From Croceibacterium_A sp965977975 (GTDB lineage: Bacteria > Pseudomonadota > Alphaproteobacteria > Sphingomonadales > Sphingomonadaceae), in NCBI GenBank assembly GCA_965977975.1, contig CBHCZH010000007.1, forward strand, positions 1 through 47,165: 47,165 nucleotides of DNA, written 5' to 3'. The notes beneath the pieces were generated by a model. It was not told where the DNA came from. It searched no databases and worked only from the letters and a program-made list of their open reading frames with translations. Shown piece after piece: positions 1 through 10,130 of the stretch (position 1 is the stretch's first letter; each line of letters opens with the position of its first letter). A program made the translations under genes and the position numbers.

Positions 1-1458
1 GAGCGCACAGTCCACATGCCGCCGTGGCTGGTGGCAGCCTTGAGCGGCGAACTGGCTCCGCCACCAGGCGTCTCCGATCCGGTTCAGCCGCGGGTTCACG
101 TGCCCGACAGTGCCGAACGCGAGGTCGGCCGGCTCGGCCAGTCGCTGCTCACGTTCGAACGCGCCGAACGTCAGCCGGTGCTGGTCATTCGGGGCCAATG
201 CCCTGCGGAGGTCGAGCATCTCGCCGGTGTCGCCGTCCGAGCCGCGGGCCGGATTCCGTGCATCCTCGAGGCCGTCGACGCCCCCGGCCTGGGGGCATGG
301 CTCGCAGTTACCGGTCGGATGCCGATCGTGGCCCGCGAGGCGGCGCCGGGCGAGTCGATCGACCCGGGTCCCGCCGATCGGCTCGAGACGCCGCTTATCC
401 TTGCGACCGGCAGCGACGGCCAGATCGTGAGCGCCCGCCCGGTGCTCGAATGGAAAACCGCGATTCCGAGCGAGGATGAACGGCGGACGCTGTGGCACGG
501 CTGGGGCCTGAACCCCACGCTCGCCGCGGAAGTCGCCACGCGCTATCGCCAGTCGTCCGGCCGCATCGCCGAAATCGGCCGCGCCTTGGGCAGCCAGGCG
601 ACGAGCGCGACGTTCGAGTCCGTCGCCGCGATCATGGCGCAAGGCGGTGGACGGATCGACGCGCTGGCCCGGCTCTCCGGTGCCAAGGTCGGGCGTGAGG
701 ACCTCGTGCTCCCTGGTGAGCTCGCGAACGCGCTCGACCGGCTGCGCGACCGCATCCTAATGCGCAATGGCCTCGCAAACGGCCTCGGACCGACCCTATC
801 CGCCCGCTACCGGCCCGGGGTGCGAGCGCTGTTCACGGGCGAATCCGGCACCGGCAAGACGCTTGCGGCGCATTGGCTGGCGGCACAGGCCGGCCTGCCG
901 CTTTATCGTGTCGATCTCTCGGCGATGACCAGCAAGTGGATCGGCGAGACCGAGAAGAACATCTCGATGCTGCTCGATACCGCCGAGCAAGGCGACGTGC
1001 TGCTGTTCTTCGACGAAGCCGATGCGCTGTTCGGCAGCCGCACCGAGGTATCCGACGCACACGACCGCTACGCCAATTCGCAGACCAATTTCCTGCTCCA
1101 GCGCATCGAGGATTACACCGGCGTCGCAATTCTCGCGACCAACAGCCGCGACCGCTTCGATCCGGCCTTTGCCCGCCGCCTCGACATGGTGCTCGAGTTC
1201 CCCCTGCCCGATGCCGCCGCCCGACGCCAGCTGTGGGACCGGCACCTCGGCCCGGATCAGGGTGTGCAAGAACGGTGGCTCGACGCCGTAGCCGGAACGA
1301 TCGACCTCGCAGGCGGCCACATCCGCAACGTCGTACTGGCCGCCGCTGCGCGGGCGCGGGCGGCCGGCCGCGCGATCGAGGCAGCGGACATCGCGGGCGC
1401 CATCGGCGAGGAGTATGCGAAGCTGGGCCGCACGGCGCCTCCGCTTCCGCCATGCTGA
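1..1458 (+). CDS. AAA+ ATPase, eCIS Afp15/Pvc15-like (5' end outside window)
   Basis: The reading frame is open to the first base of the window, so the gene very probably begins upstream; the first ATG inside is at 16. Counting from that ATG, Walker A is GESGTGKT (residues about 275-282) and Walker B is VLLFFDEAD with Asp333-Glu334. A second region of homology, ATNSRDRFDPAFARRLD, supplies the likely sensor and arginine-finger residues. The N-terminal half has no motif I recognise. A single C-terminal AAA module behind a long variable N-terminus is typical of ATPases in eCIS clusters, where they are needed for particle assembly or cargo handling. The stop overlaps the giant downstream gene by 7 bp, so the two are co-translated. 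Assignment to an eCIS is inference, because no sheath, tube or baseplate gene is in the window; a general SpoVK-like AAA protein is the alternative. Confidence 0.8.
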   Translation, partial: ERTVHMPPWLVAALSGELAPPPGVSDPVQPRVHVPDSAEREVGRLGQSLLTFERAERQPVLVIRGQCPAEVEHLAGVAVRAAGRIPCILEAVDAPGLGAWLAVTGRMPIVAREAAPGESIDPGPADRLETPLILATGSDGQIVSARPVLEWKTAIPSEDERRTLWHGWGLNPTLAAEVATRYRQSSGRIAEIGRALGSQATSATFESVAAIMAQGGGRIDALARLSGAKVGREDLVLPGELANALDRLRDRILMRNGLANGLGPTLSARYRPGVRALFTGESGTGKTLAAHWLAAQAGLPLYRVDLSAMTSKWIGETEKNISMLLDTAEQGDVLLFFDEADALFGSRTEVSDAHDRYANSQTNFLLQRIEDYTGVAILATNSRDRFDPAFARRLDMVLEFPLPDAAARRQLWDRHLGPDQGVQERWLDAVAGTIDLAGGHIRNVVLAAAARARAAGRAIEAADIAGAIGEEYAKLGRTAPPLPPC

Positions 1459-4400
1459 GCCCGCGTCGCCGAGCGCCGGACGGGGCGACCTCGGCTCACG
1501 ATCCCGCGAGCTCGCGGCGTCCGTCTCGCCCGATCCGTCCTTCGAGAAGTGTGACCGAAGCGATCGACCGACCGATCGCGCGCAGCGCCTATACTGCGCT
1601 GGTCCACGACGAGCCGCTCGACGAGCCGCCGGCGCTCTCCTCGATCCCGCTCGTCGCCGCGCCGACGCCCGAACCCCTCGCGGAGATGCGCGAGATGGAC
1701 GAACTCGACGCGACGCTCGACGCCACCGAAGGTGTCGATGCCGATCGCGCCGACGGCGGACCCGTCGCGGGCCTGGAGGAAGCCGGTGAGGAGATGATCG
1801 AGACGCTCGATGAAAGCCTCGACGGAGAAGAGGCCGAGGAAGAGCAGGAAGGGGAGCGGGAAGAGGAGGAGGAACGCGGCGGTTCGCGCGGTTCGCGCCG
1901 CCGGAGCGGCAGCCCCGACGAGATAGGGGCCGACGACGTCGTGAGCGCTCGTCCACCCCCCCTCCCCCGCACCGGCCGGGCCGTCCTGCCCAGGACGGCG
2001 CCGCGGATTGCTGTTCGCGCACCGCCCTTTGGCGCCGTGGCGGAGCTGCCCCGGCCCGATCCCGCCAAGCAGGGAGAAAGCGAGGATGCGGGGCCTGGCG
2101 CCGCCGCCGAGCGCGCCCGCGGCAGCTATGCCGCCGCCGTCCAGGCCGGCAAGTCGTTCTATGACGAGCTGGTCGGCGCCGCGCGCGAGATCGGGGCTGC
2201 GACCGAGCGCGAAGCGCGCCAGGCGCACGAGCAGCTCGACGCCGATCTCGCGCTCGCGCTGCAGGTGCTCGAGATAACGCTCTCCAAGCGGCTCGGATCG
2301 AACGACCAGGAGCGCGACCGCGCCCTGGCCCGGCTGCAATCGCTCGCCAGTTCGTTGCGGCGTCGGATCCGCGGGGCTGCGCGCACGGCCTACGCCCGGC
2401 TGTCGACCATGAAGGAGACTTACGAGCAAGAGACGAGCGACCCTCGCGCCAAGCGGACGTCTCTGCCCGGAAAGGTGAACGACGCGCTGAGCGACAACAT
2501 GTTCGCGCGGTGGGACGCAGAGGGCGCGCTCGACGATTTCATGACCAATCCCGGTAGCTACCTGACCGACGGCGATTTTGCCGACGAAGGCCAGGGCGTG
2601 TGGGAAACCAAGGCCATGCGCGAGGCCGCGGTTGAGTTCGTAGGTCCCTACGCGGAGGCCGACAAAACCGCGATCGGGACTCGCGAGGACGTGCTCTACG
2701 ATCGGCTCTCGCCGCTCGCCAATTGCCTGCCCTGCCAGATCGACACGGCGTTCATGACGCTCGATGCACGGATGGACTACCTCATGGTCGCCGGACCCCG
2801 CAGCGTGCTGACCGCGGAGAACGGCGCGATCGCCGGGGTCGACGGCCTGGTCGAGCAGATGACGCTAACCATCGTCGAAGCGCACGCCTCGACCGCCGAA
2901 CAGCTGGTCGAGCAGCACGACCGGACCCGCGAGATGCTGATCGAGATGGCGGCCATGCAGCACTCGGCCGAGGCGCTGCAGATGGAAGCCGGCGGGCGTC
3001 AGCTGGTCGACGTGCTGACCGCGATCGCCGGCAGCCAGACACGCGGCTTCGATGCGAGCCGGGTAGAACTGGCGAAGGCGGCGGACCAACCGGCCGGGAT
3101 ATACGCCTCCGCAGTGATGTCGGGCTCAGCGCGGCTCAAGGCTAACCTTGAGGGTGTGGCGAAGAGTTATCCCGATCCACAGCGCCAAATCGCGCATCGC
3201 GCAGCGGCCCAGCGTGGCGTGCAGCGGCGTCAGACCGAGCGGGAGCGCGAGCGGTCGCTCGACGAATTCGACCGCGCGCTGGCCGAGAGCATCCGTCAGA
3301 CCTATGACCAGCTCCACGCCTCGACCGAGCGCGAGTTCCAACGCATGGCCAAAGTGCCCGGACAGGTCCGATCGACCTGCGACGAGGCGCTGGCTCGCGC
3401 CGAGCAAGCGCGGGTCACGGATGTCGGCAACCTGACCCGCGCGATCAATGACCTCGAGGGCCGCGTCGACGCGACGATTGCCGGCACTGCGCCGCCTTCG
3501 AACGATGGCGAAGAGGAAGGCGACGAGGCCGAAACGCCTCCTCCTGACACCGATACGAACGCCGATACGGATAGTGGAGACGGGTCGGGTGAAGAGGGGG
3601 AGCCAATGCCACCTCCGGCCAGCTGCTCGGGGTGCGAACAGGAAGAAACCGAAACGAATCCGAGCGAGGACGAAGGAACCGGCGAGGAAGACGCGACCGG
3701 CGAGACCGAGGGCGAAGCCGACGCCGATACGACCGAGACAGACGCACCCGACGGCACTTCGGGCGAAGGCGACAATTACTTCTCGTCTCCCGATTTCCGC
3801 ACTTATGCAAACGAGGTCACCGCCGATCCAACCAAAGCCGACAGCACGGGGGCCTTCGTCGAACGGGTCAAGACCCAAGTCAGCAATACCCTGACGACCC
3901 GCACGAACGATTGCTGGAAAGCGCTCGACTACTCGTGGCGCCAGCCGAACATTACTGGGCTCATGGCCGCCTTGACCGGGTTGACTCCGACGTCGGGGAA
4001 GGCGCTCGAGGAGCGATACGGCGGTGGTAACTTGCGCCGCGGCATCAACATCAAGTTCGATCACATGTACACGCGGACCCTTGCGGGGACCGATACCATC
4101 GAATGGAACCGCAACGCCGCGCTCGACGCCCTGGACGGCGATCCCGCGGGCGCGGCGCTCAACGGGTTGAAGGCCTCGATCAACTATACCAACGAGGACG
4201 GCCGCATCCGCGGTATCCTGCAGAATCTGACCGCCGCTCAGCTTGCGCAGATCCCCGCTTCCGAGCTTGACGAGATCGCCGCCGATCTCGACGGCGAGAA
4301 TCTCGAGCGGTTCAACGCGCTGCGCCGCGGCGACGGCGGGATGGAGCGTGCCATCACGCTGCGCGACGCGATCAACTCCGCCAACATGCGCCACGGGATC

Positions 4401-7400
4401 GACCGCGGCCGCGCTATCCAGGAGGCGGTCGCCAACGCCCGCAATGCCGGCGGCATGGCGATCGAAGGCGATCCGAACCGCGCCATGTCCGACATTTTCG
4501 GTCTCGAGCATCCCGATGCAGTCGCGGCGCGGCGCGACGCGCTCTGGCGTAGCACGCTCGAGAATTTCGCCGACCTGCGCACGGTCCAATCGACGCTGCA
4601 TTATCAGCAGGCCGATGCCGACCCTACGGGTCTGGCCCCGCAATTGTCCGACGAGCAAAGGCGGGAGCGCAGTCGCACGCCGTTCCGCCACGATGCCAAT
4701 TTCTCGGAAGGCCGCACCAACACCGAGCTCGAGGACATCATGCTGCGCTACGCCGCGGCCGACCTGCGCTATGCCGGATCGCGGCGCACGGGCCCGAGCG
4801 CGACACCGCCCCGCCCGCCGCCCGGATACCGGGGCGAGAGCAGTGGCGTGGCGGACCGGCCGGGCCGCCTGCCGCCCGACATGGTCAACTGGATCGAGCA
4901 GACAATCCGCCACGGACCCGACAGCCCCCAGGAGCGTGGCGCGCGGATGCTGGTCGAATTCAACCGCGCCGAGTCGAGAGGCTCGGCGGAACGGTTCGAA
5001 GACGCGCTCCACATCGGCACCGCGGACGCCGTCGAAGGCGGCGGATACGCGCCGCGCGACGACGCCGGGGCGCAGGAGGCGCGCGATGCGGCCCTGGTGG
5101 AATTTGCCCGTTATCGGACCGAACTGAACGGCGAGGAGCCGTTCATCGGCCCGATCGATCCGCGCAGCGTCGAGGACGACTTGCGCGAACGCTTCTCGAC
5201 CGCGCTCGAGAACGATCCGGCCGCCAAGGCGCTCGCGCTCGGCATCATCGCAGGCGAGCACGGCGATCCGATCGCCGCGATCGAATACGCGATCGACCGC
5301 GGCAACAAGGACATGGCTCTGCGTTACCTGCGCCGCATGGATCGTCGCCAGATCGACGAAATGATGGCGCAGTACGACGAGGATCATCCGGACGGTCCCA
5401 CCCTGTACGAGCGCCTCGGGCTGTTCGAGCATCACGGCATGGGCGCGTCGTTCTCAGGCGACGATGCGCTCGAGCTCGAAATCGCGGCCATGGGGGTTTC
5501 GCAGAACGACCGCGAGGCGTTCGAGGTTTCGCTGCGCCGGATGGACCAGCAGATCGAGCATTCGACCGGCGCGGGCCAGACCGTGGCGGCCGACGAATTC
5601 GCCCGGCTCGAGGGCAATCGCGCCGCGCTGCTGCGGATCGCGGGCTTGCGCGGCGGCGATATCGATTCACGCGGCCGCATCCGCCTAGAAGACGAAGACG
5701 GCAATCCGGTCAATCTCGGCAACTTCAACGAGGACGGCAGCTTCCGCGCACAACCCGGCGCCTCGCGCGCCCATTTCCTACGCGCGGTGGCGATGGGCCG
5801 GATCACGGCAGAGAACTTCACCCAGGCGGTCGACGAGGCAGCGAACTTCCTCGTTACCGCGCTGATGGTCATCGCCGCGGTGGTGATCACGATCGCGACG
5901 GCGGGCGCGGCCTCGATCCTACTGCCGATGCTGCTCACCGCGGCGATTGGTCTGGCCGGCGTCGGAATGACCTGGGCGCTCAAGGGCGGGCGCTACAGCC
6001 GCGACGATCTGGTTCGCGACCTTGCCAATGTAGCGGTCCAGACACTCGTCGCGGGCGTCGGCGCGGCGGCGGGTCTCTACATGCGCGCCGGCGCCGCCGG
6101 GGGCAAGGCCGTCACCACCATGCTCGGCCGCCTGTCGATGGGCGAGGCTCAGCTCGCGACCCGGCTCGGGATGCGCGAGCTCGCCAAGCTCACGCTGCGC
6201 CAGGAGTTGATGCTCGGCGCGCTTAACGGCGTCCTCTCGAATGTCGGTGGGGCCATGGCGGATCCGAAGGCCTGGCGCGAGGGCCGTGTCGGCGAGGAAA
6301 TGTGGCACGGCCTGTGGCGCGGCGCGATGAGCGGGATGATCAGCGGCGCCGCGATGCGTCCGATGGGCCGCCTGGCGCCGACCGCCGGGCTAGGCACGCA
6401 GGTCGCCGCCCGCTCGATGCTCAATGGCGTCGGCAACGCCGCCAGCAAGGCCTGGGATCTCGCCTACGACGCCAACCGGGGGACTTACAAAGGCAACATC
6501 GACGATGCCTTGAGCCAGATTACCTCGGCCGGCGTGCAAGGTATGGTCCAGGGCGGGCTCGAGGCCGGGGGCGAGCGCTTCGGAGACCGCAGCGGCATCT
6601 CGCGGGCGCTGCAAAACAACCGGGGAGGCGAGCCCGACACCGCACCCGGCGCCGCAGCGAGGCCTCCGACCGAGGCCGCGGAGCCGGCGGAAGCGCCCGC
6701 CATGCCTCGGCCCACTGGCATGGGGATCGACGAAACCGGTGCCCTCATTCCGCACGGGCTCATGCACGACGACACGGAGGGTCCAACCCCGCTGCGCACC
6801 GGTGATGGCGAAGAGCCCGGCGCCAGGCGGCCCTTACCCGAAGCTGCCAACGACAATCCGGGCGGTCGACCGCACCAGGTCGCGGCGCTGTCAAACTTCG
6901 ACATGCTGTCGATGCCCAAGGCGATGGAAGGCGCGGTCTTCGTGCATCCCGACAGCCGCGACCTGATGGCCGCGAACGACAATTTCGGCCGCCTGATCAA
7001 CGCCGATCCGACGCGCGAGGTGGCGATCCACTACAATCCGGTGACCGGCGAGTACGTCGTCGTCCAGGGCAACTCGAAATCGGTCGCGGTCATCCTCCCC
7101 GGAGGCGAACTATCAGGCCCCGGAGCGGGCGGCCGGCTGGTTTCGGTCGACGGCATCCCCAATCCGGACGGGTACTGGATCGTCCATTCGCACTTCCACC
7201 CTAATCGCCCGGGCGAGACCGGCACCGCCATGATCCGCCGGCTGCCGAGCGGATTCGGTGGCGATTTCGGCGTGGTCCATTTCGAGTCCATCGGGCTTGG
7301 CATCGGCGACCGAAGCTCGCGGATCTACTACAGCGACGAAGGCCGCGTCGCCTTCACCGACTTCGGCATCACGCACGGCCATCCCGACGGCAAGTACTGG

Positions 7401-10130
7401 ATCGACTTCCCGCACCCGCAGACCGGCGATCGGGTGCGCCGGAATTTTCATACGCCGATGGATTATGCCGACTTCGTCAAGCAGGTCCGGGCCAATCCCG
7501 CGGCCGCTACGGAGCCGGCGGCCGGTGGCGGACTGCGCACGGCGGATACCGACGACGACACGAGCGTGCTCCGCCGGGGATCGCAAGAAACCGAACTCTC
7601 CCCTGGCGACCGCAAGGCGATCCGCAACCTCGTCGATGAGGTCACCGGCCTCGCCGAGCACCGCCGCGCGGCGGACGTCCTGCGCGAGCGCGGCGCATCC
7701 GAAGCAACCGTCGCGGAGGCGCGCAAGTGGGCGGGCGAAGCCGAGATAGCGACCCGTTCGCTGGTCGAACAGCTCGGCCTGGTCGGCGAAGTGCAGTCGA
7801 TGGACCGGCTGCACCGGATCATGAACGACATCACGCTCGACCCCGATCTGCGCCAGGCCATCGGCGACGCGGTGCTGCAGGCCACCCGCGAGCACATGAT
7901 TGCGGCCGGAAAGCTCGATGCGGACGAGCCGCTGATGCTCCTGTTCCACGGCGCTCCTATCGGCCGGGCCCGGTCGATGGCCGCAAAAGGTATCGACCTA
8001 GCCCTCGTCGGCACGGGTGTCGGCGACGATTTCGGAGCCGGCCTTTACCTGACCTCGGGAGTCGTCAACGCAGAACACTACGCGACGAAGTTCGGCCAGG
8101 AGCGCGGGGCGATCTTCCCGTTCATGATGCGACGGCGCGACATGGGCGTCGTCGTCGACGTACGCCCCGGCGGAACGCATCGTGCGGCCTGGGAAGACTT
8201 CGCTACCCGCAATCACCACCTCTTCGCCGAAGGTTTCGTGACGCCCGGCATGCGCGAAGCGATGCTGGCGGGCCGCCCGCCGGCCTTCGTCGATCTCAGC
8301 GGCGAGGGAAATCGCGGCCAGGTGTTCGAGGCGTTCCTGGCGCAACTTTCGCGGCAGACCGGAGATCCCACGCTTGGCCGGCCGGACCTGGTCCTCGGCG
8401 AGCTCGGCGGGCCTCTGACGACCGGCGTCGGCTACGGCGACCAACAGGCCGCACGCACCTCAGTGGTTTCAGACGTCCTCAACGGCCAGATGGGCAGCCG
8501 GATCGTCCCCGAGCCGGCGCCAACACCGCGCCCGGTCGCGCTCAGCCACGATGACGATCCCACCTCACCCGCGGCCGGTCCCCAAACGAAGGCCGACGGC
8601 GCAGGCGGAGGAGGCGCGTTCGAACCTCCGAAGCCGCCGGGATCGGACGGAGGAGCGTCCGGGCCTTCGAAACCCTCGGGCCCCGAAGGCCCTACGCCCG
8701 CACCGCCCGCCCGCCATCCTGAGCACGACCTCGCGCTCCAGGCTGTGCTCAGTTCGATTGTCCGGAATTCTGCGGACACGCCGGAATTCATCGGCATCCT
8801 TTCGCGGTTGGACGATGCGAACGAGGCGCTGTTCGGCCGCCTGCTCCTCAGCACCGACCCGAACGAACGTGTGACGCTGATGCGCGCAATGGCGGATGAA
8901 ATGCGGCGCGCCGGCCATTTGTCCGAGGACCAGATAACCCACGTCCTGAGGGACGTCGGATCGCTCGTCGGACGGCTCGAGGCCCGCTTCCGGGTCGAGA
9001 TCGAGCACGCGAGGAACCTTGCCGCCAACGAAGCGCAGGTCGCCGCCCTGCCCCCGGCGATGCGGCAGATCGTCGAGGAATCACCGCTCGCTTTGCACCT
9101 GATGCTTAACCCACAACTGAGAAACAAGAAGGGCGAGACGCTCTTCTCCTATTACTCGAGGCGCGCCTTGAGCCGAAAGCCGCCGCCGGCGTCGGCACTA
9201 GAATTCGACCGTTTCGTGATGAGCTCGATCACCAGGACGAAGAAGGATCCCGTTCTCGCTGGCCACGCGAGTACGCTCGAGCGCTTCATGGCCACGCTCG
9301 GCGACTTCAACGCGGGCCTCGAGCTCGGGACCCCACTGGCACGCCGGGCCATGGGCGAAGAGCTCGATCTTACGCCTTCGCCGACGCGCACACTGCCCAA
9401 GGAAGTTCTCGATGGGCTCGAACCTATACCGCGCGGCGCGCAGCTCGAGCCCGGCACTCGTGTCGAGGTTCCGCCCTTCGGCTTCGGCACGCTCATGTCA
9501 GATCAGGACGGCGTGTTGTCGATTCACCTCGATATCGATTCCGCCCACGGCAACCTGACCGCGATTCCTCTCGAGTTCGCTCCGGTCTTCCTTGCGCCGG
9601 GCGAACGGCCCGTCGCGGGCGGCGCGCGGGTGCCGGTGCGCAGCCAGGCGGAGCAAGACGCTTACCAAAAGCGGATCGACACGATCCGCGACGATCATTC
9701 GGAACGCGGTGTCCTGCCCTTCGACGCGCAGACCGGCTCCGGTACGGTGGCGATCGCCAAGGTCAAGGGAGAGGACTTCGTCGGCACAAATTCGACGCTC
9801 GCGGCGGCGTTGACCACGATGTCGGTCAGCGAGCGCAACGAGCTGCTCGCCATCTTGCGCCAGTTCGGCATCGATCCCGAGAAGCCGGGGCAACCCCGGC
9901 ACGACTTCGTCGACCACGCCGAGCTCGCTTCGCTAGTACTCGCGCGTCAACGATTCGGCCGTGGCAACATGCCGGACGTGGTCGAGCTGTTCGTCGATCG
10001 CGCGGCTTGCCCGAACTGCCGTGCCAACCTGCATGCCTTGGCAGCCTGGCTGGGCGTCAAGGAAATCCGCATCTACTATCGCAATCAAAAGACGCCTCCA
10101 CCGCCACTGATCGTGAAAGCTCGCCAGTGA
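1452..10130 (+). CDS. Giant polymorphic effector with ART-like and C-terminal deaminase-like domains
   Basis: The protein has 2892 residues from the ATG at 1452, chosen because it overlaps the ATPase stop; the frame stays open upstream only as a shadow of the ATPase. In order I see: an acidic Glu-rich stretch (about 79-155); Ala/Arg/Glu-rich, probably coiled-coil helices (215-680); an acidic Asp/Glu/Thr linker (681-774); a long helical region; a hydrophobic Gly/Ala segment (about 1462-1513); a domain with HSHFHPN (His1912, 1914, 1916) reminiscent of JAB/DUF4329-type peptidases; an ADP-ribosyltransferase-like domain with LFHG (His2166) and DDFGAGLYLT (Asp2193, Tyr2199); a Pro/Gly-rich linker; and a terminal domain with HAE (His2822, Glu2824) and CPNC (Cys2853, Cys2856), the zinc and proton-shuttle pattern of cytidine deaminases. 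No signal peptide. Its place behind the ATPase recalls the giant Afp18 toxin. Domain calls are by motif only; the deaminase is the firmest, the JAB-like call the weakest. Confidence 0.8.
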   Translation: MLSPRRRAPDGATSAHDPASSRRPSRPIRPSRSVTEAIDRPIARSAYTALVHDEPLDEPPALSSIPLVAAPTPEPLAEMREMDELDATLDATEGVDADRADGGPVAGLEEAGEEMIETLDESLDGEEAEEEQEGEREEEEERGGSRGSRRRSGSPDEIGADDVVSARPPPLPRTGRAVLPRTAPRIAVRAPPFGAVAELPRPDPAKQGESEDAGPGAAAERARGSYAAAVQAGKSFYDELVGAAREIGAATEREARQAHEQLDADLALALQVLEITLSKRLGSNDQERDRALARLQSLASSLRRRIRGAARTAYARLSTMKETYEQETSDPRAKRTSLPGKVNDALSDNMFARWDAEGALDDFMTNPGSYLTDGDFADEGQGVWETKAMREAAVEFVGPYAEADKTAIGTREDVLYDRLSPLANCLPCQIDTAFMTLDARMDYLMVAGPRSVLTAENGAIAGVDGLVEQMTLTIVEAHASTAEQLVEQHDRTREMLIEMAAMQHSAEALQMEAGGRQLVDVLTAIAGSQTRGFDASRVELAKAADQPAGIYASAVMSGSARLKANLEGVAKSYPDPQRQIAHRAAAQRGVQRRQTERERERSLDEFDRALAESIRQTYDQLHASTEREFQRMAKVPGQVRSTCDEALARAEQARVTDVGNLTRAINDLEGRVDATIAGTAPPSNDGEEEGDEAETPPPDTDTNADTDSGDGSGEEGEPMPPPASCSGCEQEETETNPSEDEGTGEEDATGETEGEADADTTETDAPDGTSGEGDNYFSSPDFRTYANEVTADPTKADSTGAFVERVKTQVSNTLTTRTNDCWKALDYSWRQPNITGLMAALTGLTPTSGKALEERYGGGNLRRGINIKFDHMYTRTLAGTDTIEWNRNAALDALDGDPAGAALNGLKASINYTNEDGRIRGILQNLTAAQLAQIPASELDEIAADLDGENLERFNALRRGDGGMERAITLRDAINSANMRHGIDRGRAIQEAVANARNAGGMAIEGDPNRAMSDIFGLEHPDAVAARRDALWRSTLENFADLRTVQSTLHYQQADADPTGLAPQLSDEQRRERSRTPFRHDANFSEGRTNTELEDIMLRYAAADLRYAGSRRTGPSATPPRPPPGYRGESSGVADRPGRLPPDMVNWIEQTIRHGPDSPQERGARMLVEFNRAESRGSAERFEDALHIGTADAVEGGGYAPRDDAGAQEARDAALVEFARYRTELNGEEPFIGPIDPRSVEDDLRERFSTALENDPAAKALALGIIAGEHGDPIAAIEYAIDRGNKDMALRYLRRMDRRQIDEMMAQYDEDHPDGPTLYERLGLFEHHGMGASFSGDDALELEIAAMGVSQNDREAFEVSLRRMDQQIEHSTGAGQTVAADEFARLEGNRAALLRIAGLRGGDIDSRGRIRLEDEDGNPVNLGNFNEDGSFRAQPGASRAHFLRAVAMGRITAENFTQAVDEAANFLVTALMVIAAVVITIATAGAASILLPMLLTAAIGLAGVGMTWALKGGRYSRDDLVRDLANVAVQTLVAGVGAAAGLYMRAGAAGGKAVTTMLGRLSMGEAQLATRLGMRELAKLTLRQELMLGALNGVLSNVGGAMADPKAWREGRVGEEMWHGLWRGAMSGMISGAAMRPMGRLAPTAGLGTQVAARSMLNGVGNAASKAWDLAYDANRGTYKGNIDDALSQITSAGVQGMVQGGLEAGGERFGDRSGISRALQNNRGGEPDTAPGAAARPPTEAAEPAEAPAMPRPTGMGIDETGALIPHGLMHDDTEGPTPLRTGDGEEPGARRPLPEAANDNPGGRPHQVAALSNFDMLSMPKAMEGAVFVHPDSRDLMAANDNFGRLINADPTREVAIHYNPVTGEYVVVQGNSKSVAVILPGGELSGPGAGGRLVSVDGIPNPDGYWIVHSHFHPNRPGETGTAMIRRLPSGFGGDFGVVHFESIGLGIGDRSSRIYYSDEGRVAFTDFGITHGHPDGKYWIDFPHPQTGDRVRRNFHTPMDYADFVKQVRANPAAATEPAAGGGLRTADTDDDTSVLRRGSQETELSPGDRKAIRNLVDEVTGLAEHRRAADVLRERGASEATVAEARKWAGEAEIATRSLVEQLGLVGEVQSMDRLHRIMNDITLDPDLRQAIGDAVLQATREHMIAAGKLDADEPLMLLFHGAPIGRARSMAAKGIDLALVGTGVGDDFGAGLYLTSGVVNAEHYATKFGQERGAIFPFMMRRRDMGVVVDVRPGGTHRAAWEDFATRNHHLFAEGFVTPGMREAMLAGRPPAFVDLSGEGNRGQVFEAFLAQLSRQTGDPTLGRPDLVLGELGGPLTTGVGYGDQQAARTSVVSDVLNGQMGSRIVPEPAPTPRPVALSHDDDPTSPAAGPQTKADGAGGGGAFEPPKPPGSDGGASGPSKPSGPEGPTPAPPARHPEHDLALQAVLSSIVRNSADTPEFIGILSRLDDANEALFGRLLLSTDPNERVTLMRAMADEMRRAGHLSEDQITHVLRDVGSLVGRLEARFRVEIEHARNLAANEAQVAALPPAMRQIVEESPLALHLMLNPQLRNKKGETLFSYYSRRALSRKPPPASALEFDRFVMSSITRTKKDPVLAGHASTLERFMATLGDFNAGLELGTPLARRAMGEELDLTPSPTRTLPKEVLDGLEPIPRGAQLEPGTRVEVPPFGFGTLMSDQDGVLSIHLDIDSAHGNLTAIPLEFAPVFLAPGERPVAGGARVPVRSQAEQDAYQKRIDTIRDDHSERGVLPFDAQTGSGTVAIAKVKGEDFVGTNSTLAAALTTMSVSERNELLAILRQFGIDPEKPGQPRHDFVDHAELASLVLARQRFGRGNMPDVVELFVDRAACPNCRANLHALAAWLGVKEIRIYYRNQKTPPPPLIVKARQ

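Noticed and set aside
873..1451. Upstream extension of the giant effector frame
   Set aside because: This part is an Arg/Pro-rich shadow of the ATPase core; the ATG at 1452 overlapping the ATPase stop is the credible start.
1686..1920. Glu-rich stretch considered as a tandem repeat or sequencing artefact
   Set aside because: No exact repeat unit; acidic low-complexity linkers recur later (3494-3772) and fit an effector linker.
3126..5435. 769-codon open frame on the minus strand inside the giant effector gene
   Set aside because: It mirrors the real gene in GC-rich DNA; the protein has no recognisable domain and the plus-strand frame carries clear motifs.
1452..10130. DUF4157-type packaging domain in the giant effector
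   Set aside because: Searched for the HEXXH-type signature in the N-terminal third and did not find one.
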